DNA of 12,242 nucleotides from Bacteroidota bacterium. GTDB lineage: Bacteria; Bacteroidota; Bacteroidia; NS11-12g; UBA9320. Below are positions 7,604 through 12,242 of the stretch, in pieces. The notes beneath the pieces were generated by a model that worked only from the letters and a program-made list of their open reading frames with translations, was not told where the DNA came from and searched no databases. Where the stretch lies: positions 1 through 12,242 of the forward strand of contig DNBZ01000053.1 in NCBI GenBank assembly GCA_003484585.1. Reading direction: 5' to 3'. Each line of letters opens with the position of its first letter. The first letter of the stretch is position 1. The translations under genes were made by a program, and so were the position numbers.

Positions 7604-9477
7604 TTGATAACGTAGCTGACATTAAAGAAAAAGGCTCTATCTCTTGCAGCTGCTACCCTTGTTTCGCTGGTTAGCAGAGGTTCTATATCTTGCAGTATAA
7701 ATCTTTGATTGCTCACAAAGGTTTGATTATTTGCATTAGTCATGCCGAATACTAAGTTCATTCTATCCTTTGCAAAAGGATGACTTGCAGCCAGATTTAA
7801 GTATCTCGTCTTGCCCTGTTGGTATATGGTTATCACGTCGTTTTCTAAGGCTAAGGTGGAGTGCTTGCCTATATACCTTCCTGTAGCTGACACTGCTAGT
7901 CTAGAGTTTGGTATTTTGATGTGCACATAGAGATTTGCTTCGGGAGTAAAGTAGGTTAGGTTGGCTGTATCTTTTAGCTGATTGGTGCCGTGTAACATTA
8001 TGCTAGGTCTCAGTTTTAGCCAATCATTTTTAAAAGTAAGTCCTGCATAAGTAGTATTCCCTGTGCTGGATCCTGCATTTTGTACTTTATCGTTAGTGAT
8101 AGGTCTGGGTATTCCTCGGACACTATTATATAGTATCCCACTATGTATGTCTACACTTTTTTTAGAAACCAAAAGTCGAACACTTAACGTGCTTATATCT
8201 ATAGGTTTTAGCAATATGTTACTTTGCATACCCCCATTTAGAATAGGCGTATAAAAAAGATTGGAGAATGCACTGTATGCTATCGATTTCTGGTAGGAGG
8301 CTACTAGTTGCAAGTCGTTTTTTGGAGCTAGGGTCACTTTCACATGTGGTAGCAGGTAGCTATTGGCTAGGCTGTTAGTCAGTAGCTTAGCTCCTCCTTC
8401 TAGTCTAAAAGTGCTTTGCCACTGATAGGAGAAACTACCAAAAGCAGTATAGTCTGAGTATGTAGATTGTATGGCATTTATGGTAGGATATTCATTGTCT
8501 TTTATTGAGCTTAGCTCTAAGCCCATTGTGTAGTTCAGTTTTCTGTTTTCTGAAGTAAGCAAAAGTTGCATATACGATTGAGCAAAATTAGAGCTAGCTT
8601 GAGCGTCTAAACCTAAGTGACTTTGGTTGCTGCCATTGCTCAAATCCTTGTCTAAAGTATTTAGGTTGTTTTTAGCTCTATGCCACATTGTGCTGAGTAC
8701 GAGAGTGTGATTTTTAGATAAAGCCGTTTCTAATGAGCCTAGTATTCTATTTCGTGCAAAGGATTGGTTGACATCTCGCACTCGTGCTGTCCCTTCTATT
8801 ACCTCGCCTCTTTGTACGGATTTATAAAATGAATTGTCTAAAGCAACTGTGAGACCTACACTTTTTAAAATTTTATAGGAGTAAGAAGCATTTAGGTCAT
8901 ATCGCTCATAGGCACTTATAGCGGTACCTCTGTCGGTAAGTTGCTCATATTGAGCAGCAGAAAAACTCCTATTTATACCTATACGTGCAGTATGTATGAG
9001 GTTACTTAACTCAATGCTAGAATTAATATGAAAATCATTTGCTGAGCTATTGGTTAAAGAAGCTTGTGCCGATATGGGTTTGTTTTGGTAATCTGCGGTA
9101 TATAGAAAAATGGCCATGGTTCCAGCATTTTTTGCACTATAGGTAGATGGAGCAATGCGTAACTCTATTCTGCTAAGATCCCAAACGGGGATGCCTCTCA
9201 GGTCATACGGAGTGTTCTGGTCCAGAAGGTAAGGTAGGTCGTTTTTAAATATCGCGATGTACTCGTTTTTAATAGAGCCCCCAGTAGTATACGATTGATT
9301 GTCTAAGTGATATTGATGAAAGGTAGGCAGCAAGTCGAGGGCTTCTTCTAGGTTCTGAATATTATTATAGCGAATATCCTCAGCACTTAAAACAAAAAAT
9401 GCAGATGTATCTTGGCCTATGCAAGTACTCACAATAATTGTCCAAAGAGCTGTTTGTATGTATCTGAATATTTTCAC
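7600..9477 (-). CDS. TonB-dependent outer-membrane receptor (HmuR-like, reduced plug)
   Basis: An outer-membrane beta-barrel thought to import a ligand delivered by the adjacent lipoprotein. From GTG 9477 it has 625 residues, and residues 1-21 form a signal peptide (KIFRYIQ, hydrophobic ALWTIIVSTCIG, then Gln). A plug domain follows at about 30-128: VLSAEDIRYNNIQNLEEALDLL, IPVWDLSRIELRIAPSTYSAKNAG. This matches the TonB-receptor plug pattern, but the RG-type motif and the typical ALYG turn are changed. The remainder is alternating beta-rich sequence suited to a barrel of about 500 residues. There is no N-terminal carboxypeptidase-like domain, no obvious TonB box, and the last residue is Lys rather than aromatic. 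I prefer GTG 9477 to TTG 9504 because it gives a compact signal peptide and lies downstream of the candidate promoter. It overlaps the lipoprotein by 4 bases. Confidence 0.82.
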   Translation of the reverse strand: MKIFRYIQTALWTIIVSTCIGQDTSAFFVLSAEDIRYNNIQNLEEALDLLPTFHQYHLDNQSYTTGGSIKNEYIAIFKNDLPYLLDQNTPYDLRGIPVWDLSRIELRIAPSTYSAKNAGTMAIFLYTADYQNKPISAQASLTNSSANDFHINSSIELSNLIHTARIGINRSFSAAQYEQLTDRGTAISAYERYDLNASYSYKILKSVGLTVALDNSFYKSVQRGEVIEGTARVRDVNQSFARNRILGSLETALSKNHTLVLSTMWHRAKNNLNTLDKDLSNGSNQSHLGLDAQASSNFAQSYMQLLLTSENRKLNYTMGLELSSIKDNEYPTINAIQSTYSDYTAFGSFSYQWQSTFRLEGGAKLLTNSLANSYLLPHVKVTLAPKNDLQLVASYQKSIAYSAFSNLFYTPILNGGMQSNILLKPIDISTLSVRLLVSKKSVDIHSGILYNSVRGIPRPITNDKVQNAGSSTGNTTYAGLTFKNDWLKLRPSIMLHGTNQLKDTANLTYFTPEANLYVHIKIPNSRLAVSATGRYIGKHSTLALENDVITIYQQGKTRYLNLAASHPFAKDRMNLVFGMTNANNQTFVSNQRFILQDIEPLLTSETRVAAARDRAFFFNVSYVIK

Positions 9478-9501
9478 TAATAGGGTAAACCCAATGCTAT
9501 G

Positions 9502-9509
9502 CAATGATA
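9502..9509 (-). promoter_or_regulatory. Candidate -7 element (TATCATTG) for the receptor-lipoprotein pair
   Basis: On the minus strand TATCATTG differs from TAnnTTTG at one position. It lies about 25 bases before GTG 9477 and just downstream of the 22-bp palindrome, which would cover the expected -33 area. No clear TTG is seen at -33. The arrangement is what a repressed promoter would look like, but the element alone is weak. Confidence 0.3.
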
Positions 9510-9521
9510 GTGTGTACTAGG

Positions 9522-9543
9522 TCTATTCTGTTAACAGAATAGA
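9522..9543. promoter_or_regulatory. Perfect 22-bp palindrome, candidate operator for a DtxR/MntR-type repressor
   Basis: The left half TCTATTCTGTT and right half AACAGAATAGA are exact reverse complements with no spacer, giving dyad symmetry over all 22 bases. It lies 45 bases before the receptor start and 16 bases after the ABC permease stop. The central GTTAAC and the length resemble operators of DtxR/MntR-like metal repressors, and a DtxR-like domain is encoded 0.9 kb away. As a hairpin it would have an 8-bp stem and 6-base loop but no T-run on either side, so a terminator is less likely. The symmetry is directly visible; the regulator is inference. Confidence 0.6.
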
Positions 9544-9559
9544 AACCTTGACATTAATT

Positions 9560-10420
9560 TTAGGCAGATATTACATCCACTTTACTTTTGACTACTCTAG
9601 TGCCTACAAAAACAAGGATAAAGGCCAACCCAATAACGGCGGATATAGAACCCGCTATGGATACGTCAAAATACATAGAGACATAATATCCTGCAGCAGA
9701 ACAGATTATTCCTATGATAGCAGATAAGAAGATCATTCGCTTAAAATCTTCTGTAAGAAGGTAGGCGATAGCTGGTGGTCCAGACAAAAATGCTATCACT
9801 AATATAGCTCCTACAGACTCAAAACTAACCACGGTGCTAAGAGATACCCCACTCATTAAGAAGTAGTGCCAAAAAGTGACTGTGACTCCCGTAGATAGTG
9901 CAAAATTAGGGTCGAAAGTAGTTATGAATAAACCCTTATATCCCCAGATGACTCCAGCTAAAAGAATGACACAAACGATGAGTAATATGATAGCTTGTTT
10001 AGGGAGTTGTAGTCCGAAACCTATAGGCTGCAACCAAAAGACGATTTGCTCTATTTCTCCATATAAAACGCATTGTTGGTCTAGGTCTACATTCTCTCCA
10101 AACTTGGAGATAAGAATAACCCCGATAGCAAAGAGTAAGGTATATGATACGCCAATAGCGGCATCGCTTTGTAGTCTAGCTTTTTTGGTAAACCACTCTA
10201 TCATCACAGTCGCCAAAATACCGCTCAATGCTGCTCCCGCAAGTATGGGTACGCTGGCAGTAGAACCCGATATATAGTAAGCAATGAAAATTCCTGGCAA
10301 AACGGCATGCGATATGGCATCGCCTATCATTACCATTTTTCGCATGACCAAGAAGCAGCCCATTAAGGCACAATTTATGGCTACTAGGCTAGCAGTAAAT
10401 ATGATATAAAAATCGTTCAT
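9560..10420 (-). CDS. ABC-3 family metal transporter permease (MntD/TroD/YtgD-like)
   Basis: Inner-membrane channel subunit of an ABC importer for a divalent metal (Mn, Fe or Zn class). The 286 residues fit the family length and show about eight hydrophobic segments. Family signatures are CFLVMRKMVMIGDAISHAVLPG near 22-43, the block DLDQQCVLYGEIE typical of the second permease, and FESVGAILVIAFLSGPPAIAYLL near 200-222. I place the start at the ATG at 10420, whose A is the last base of the upstream gene's TGA; the codon just before it, TTG, is a less likely start. It is therefore the third gene of a coupled ATPase-permease-permease set and should form a heterodimer with the permease part of the preceding protein. 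It has no DtxR extension. The metal cannot be told from sequence. Confidence 0.93.
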   Translation of the reverse strand: MNDFYIIFTASLVAINCALMGCFLVMRKMVMIGDAISHAVLPGIFIAYYISGSTASVPILAGAALSGILATVMIEWFTKKARLQSDAAIGVSYTLLFAIGVILISKFGENVDLDQQCVLYGEIEQIVFWLQPIGFGLQLPKQAIILLIVCVILLAGVIWGYKGLFITTFDPNFALSTGVTVTFWHYFLMSGVSLSTVVSFESVGAILVIAFLSGPPAIAYLLTEDFKRMIFLSAIIGIICSAAGYYVSMYFDVSIAGSISAVIGLAFILVFVGTRVVKSKVDVISA

Positions 10421-11709
10421 CAATACGGAATTTCGCTTTGGTGTGGGTCAGTCTCTGGGCGGTCCAGTAGTTTTATTAGGTGCTTCTCTATTTCTGGAGT
10501 TATAACGTGCTCAATGCCCTCAGCATCGTCATGCACATGGTCTTCTTCTAGTTGAAAATACTTAGATAGATAAATCTCCCAAAGACGGTGTTTCCTTATC
10601 ACTGCTCTTGCAGCTATTCTGCCATTATCGCTTAGTATTACAAATCCTCGAACCTGATCTATGTGTCTGTCACGCTCTAGCCTTTTTAGTATACTTTTTA
10701 ATTTTGATGGCGGATACTTTTCTTTTTCTATAAGGTCATTTATCGTGATAGTGTTCTCACCATCTTGAGCCAGTTTATAAATGTCTTTTAGTACATTTTC
10801 ATTGTTGATTTTCACGTTATTGGATACCCGCATTTTCATACGTGAATACATGCCTTTTTCTTTTCCGAAAATTATGGCAACTAACGCAAAGAGAGAAAGC
10901 ACTACTACTATCCAAGGCCCTGTGGGCATACCCGTGCCGCTGTAGCTTATGAATACACCTATAACTCCACTTGCGAATCCAAAAGAGCCTGCATATAGCA
11001 GCATTTTTTTTATATTATTGGTTAAAAAACGTGCTCCTGCTGCGGGTGTTATCAGCAGTGCAGCCATTAGGACTACACCGACAGCCTGCACACCTATAGC
11101 CACAGTAATCACTGTGAGTACTGCCAAAAATGATTTCAAAAAGGATACCTTAATGCCTAGCCCTCTAGCATAATTTTCATCAAAACTGATAAGACTAAAT
11201 CCTCGTAAAAAGATAGCAATGCATACTACATTGATAATTGCTATCACAGAAAAAAGTTGGATATCTAGCATGCCCATAGAGGCTGCCTTGCCAAATAAAA
11301 AACTGTCCAACCCACTTTGGGCTGCATTCTCGCTGTGTTGTATGTCGGTTAAAAATACTATCCCAACTCCAAAGAATACACTTAAAGTGAGAGCTAATAT
11401 GGTGTCTGGTTTTAGTTTAGATTTGGCTTGTACGTAGTCCACTATCCATATGGATAGTAGCCCAGATGTAATAGCTCCTATAAGAAAATAGACTGGGTTT
11501 TTTACTCCTGTAAGCATAAAAGCGATTGCTACTCCAGGTAGTACCGAATGTGATATTACATCACCTATTAGAGCTCGCTTGCGAAGATAAGTGAAGGTGC
11601 CCACCACTCCTGCTGCAAAGCAGAGTATGCCAGACGCTATACTTACCACAAAGAGAGTGTAGTTCTCGGCAGAAAAAAAGGTGTTTATATGACCCCAGAT
11701 TTCCATCAT
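10420..11709 (-). CDS. ABC-3 metal permease fused to a C-terminal DtxR/MntR-like repressor domain (YtgCR-like)
   Basis: A 429-residue fusion. Residues 1-283 are a full ABC-3 permease with about eight membrane helices and the signature LRKRALIGDVISHSVLPG near 42-59. Residues 300-429 are a DtxR/MntR-like regulator: a winged helix (NVLKDIYKL, PSKLKSILKRLERDRHI, FVILSDNGR) and a metal-binding dimerisation domain (RKHRLWEIYL, HVHDDAEGIEHVI). The sequence ends TDPHQSEIPY, a typical end of that domain, with no SH3/FeoA extension. By alignment to DtxR, His374, Glu378 and His393 match site 1, and Glu397, Glu400 and His401 match site 2. The N-terminal MntR ligands Asp8 and Glu11 are replaced by Asn305 and Lys308. 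The same fusion is known in Chlamydia as YtgCR, where the repressor is released from the permease. The start overlaps the ATPase stop by 4 bases; an ATG one codon later is equally possible. Confidence 0.93.
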   Translation of the reverse strand: MMEIWGHINTFFSAENYTLFVVSIASGILCFAAGVVGTFTYLRKRALIGDVISHSVLPGVAIAFMLTGVKNPVYFLIGAITSGLLSIWIVDYVQAKSKLKPDTILALTLSVFFGVGIVFLTDIQHSENAAQSGLDSFLFGKAASMGMLDIQLFSVIAIINVVCIAIFLRGFSLISFDENYARGLGIKVSFLKSFLAVLTVITVAIGVQAVGVVLMAALLITPAAGARFLTNNIKKMLLYAGSFGFASGVIGVFISYSGTGMPTGPWIVVVLSLFALVAIIFGKEKGMYSRMKMRVSNNVKINNENVLKDIYKLAQDGENTITINDLIEKEKYPPSKLKSILKRLERDRHIDQVRGFVILSDNGRIAARAVIRKHRLWEIYLSKYFQLEEDHVHDDAEGIEHVITPEIEKHLIKLLDRPETDPHQSEIPY

Positions 11710-12242
11710 TTATGGCGAATCGGGAACTCTTTGTTTTCTAGCTCTTGGCTTATTTTGGAGATGGTAGTAAGCCTGCCCCCATATGTGTCTGTAAGTATTT
11801 TATCTGTAAATACTTCTGAGGTAGGTCCACTTGCGATGAGCCTAGTATTTAGTAATACTAGATGGTCGAAATAGGACTGTGCGGTATGTAAATCATGATG
11901 CACTATTACTAAGGTTTTGCCTGCATCTTTCATTGTTTTAAGCAATGAAATTATCATTTCTTCGGTAGCTATATCCACTCCAGCAAACGGTTCATCCATC
12001 AAAAAGAGATCCCCTTGCTGGGCTATGGCTCTAGCTAAAAACACCCGTTGCTGCTGCCCGCCCGAGAGTTGGCTTATCTGCCGCTTGGCATATCCTAGCA
12101 TATTCACCTTTTCTAGACTGTCTGTTACTATTTCTTTGTCTTCCGTAGTAAGCTTTTTGAATAAACCTCTTTTTTGGTACCTGCCCATAGCTACTATATC
12201 CCACACATTTGCTGGGAAATCCCAGTCTATGTCTTGTCGCTG
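11706..12242 (-). CDS. Metal ABC transporter ATP-binding protein, C-terminal part (cut by the window edge)
   Basis: The energising ATPase for the two downstream permeases. The frame is open to the right edge, so only the last 178 residues are present and Walker A is missing. What remains starts with QRQDIDWDFP, the Q-loop region of Mn/Zn/Fe-type ATPases. The signature LSGGQQQR is near 59-66, Walker B LFLMDEP near 79-85, the D-loop GVD near 88-90, and the switch histidine in VIVHHD near 113-117. The in-frame GTG at 12204-12206 is not the true start, because the conserved Q-loop lies upstream of it. The stop overlaps the start of the permease-repressor gene by 4 bases, which places all three ABC genes in one coupled operon. 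The solute-binding protein is not in the window and may lie further upstream. Confidence 0.95.
   Translation of the reverse strand, partial: QRQDIDWDFPANVWDIVAMGRYQKRGLFKKLTTEDKEIVTDSLEKVNMLGYAKRQISQLSGGQQQRVFLARAIAQQGDLFLMDEPFAGVDIATEEMIISLLKTMKDAGKTLVIVHHDLHTAQSYFDHLVLLNTRLIASGPTSEVFTDKILTDTYGGRLTTISKISQELENKEFPIRHK

Noticed and set aside
9522..9543. The 22-bp palindrome read as a Rho-independent terminator
   Set aside because: A hairpin of 8 bp is possible, but neither side is followed by a T-run, the stem is AT-rich, and the symmetry extends without a loop as in a protein-binding site.
9876..10277. Plus-strand open frame of 133 codons inside the second permease gene
   Set aside because: It is antisense to a well-conserved membrane protein, shows no recognisable domain, and its composition reflects the opposite strand's codons.
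10423..10809. A separate repressor gene that was merged by a frame error
   Set aside because: The frame from permease to winged helix is uninterrupted, the linker reads as normal basic sequence after the last membrane helix, and the same fusion exists in Chlamydia.
12204..12206. GTG as start of a short 166-residue ATPase
   Set aside because: The same frame stays open to the right edge and encodes the conserved Q-loop region DWDFP just upstream; a protein starting at this GTG would also lack Walker A.

Overview
The window looks like a piece of an AT-rich Bacteroidota chromosome. The evidence is the Bacteroidota-type Mpl ligase and SNF2 ATPase, an HmuY-like surface lipoprotein paired with a TonB-dependent outer-membrane protein, a TAnnTTTG-type promoter box, few Shine-Dalgarno-like sites, and signal peptides cut before Gln. 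The genus cannot be fixed. No phage, transposon, CRISPR array, tRNA or rRNA is visible. Coding density is very high: the longest gap between genes is about 118 bases.

Layout from left to right. (1) Bases 1-446, minus: the N-terminal part of a secreted, adhesin-like protein that runs off the left edge. (2) Bases 494-5235, minus: a gene line read from right to left. It contains a small signal-anchored protein, a polyprenyl-phosphate-type glycosyltransferase, a conserved 186-residue protein overlapping it by 14 bases, and a large SNF2/Rad54-type helicase. (3) Bases 5283-6605, plus: mpl, a cell-wall recycling ligase, the only plus-strand gene. It is divergent from the small ORF and meets the next gene tail to tail with shared stop codons. 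(4) Bases 6602-12242, minus: a metal-uptake region. From upstream to downstream it holds a partial ABC ATPase, an ABC-3 permease fused to a DtxR/MntR-like repressor domain, a second ABC-3 permease, an 82-base gap carrying a perfect 22-bp palindrome, a TonB-dependent outer-membrane protein, and a lipoprotein made of two HmuY-like units.

Region 4 is the most interesting part. The three ABC genes overlap by 1-4 bases, and the receptor and lipoprotein overlap by 4 bases, so each set is one translationally coupled unit. The order ATPase, permease-repressor fusion, permease matches the chlamydial ytgB-ytgCR-ytgD arrangement, in which the DtxR-like part is released from the permease and represses transcription. 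Here the second half of the region begins with a palindrome placed like an operator. A reasonable inference is a self-regulated envelope-spanning uptake system: surface lipoprotein, outer-membrane receptor, inner-membrane ABC transporter, and a metal-responsive repressor built into the transporter. The metal (Mn, Fe or Zn, or haem for the outer-membrane part) cannot be decided from sequence. The solute-binding protein and ATPase start probably lie beyond the right edge.

Several start sites had to be reassigned by family N-termini or signal peptides. Four of ten visible starts appear to be GTG or TTG.
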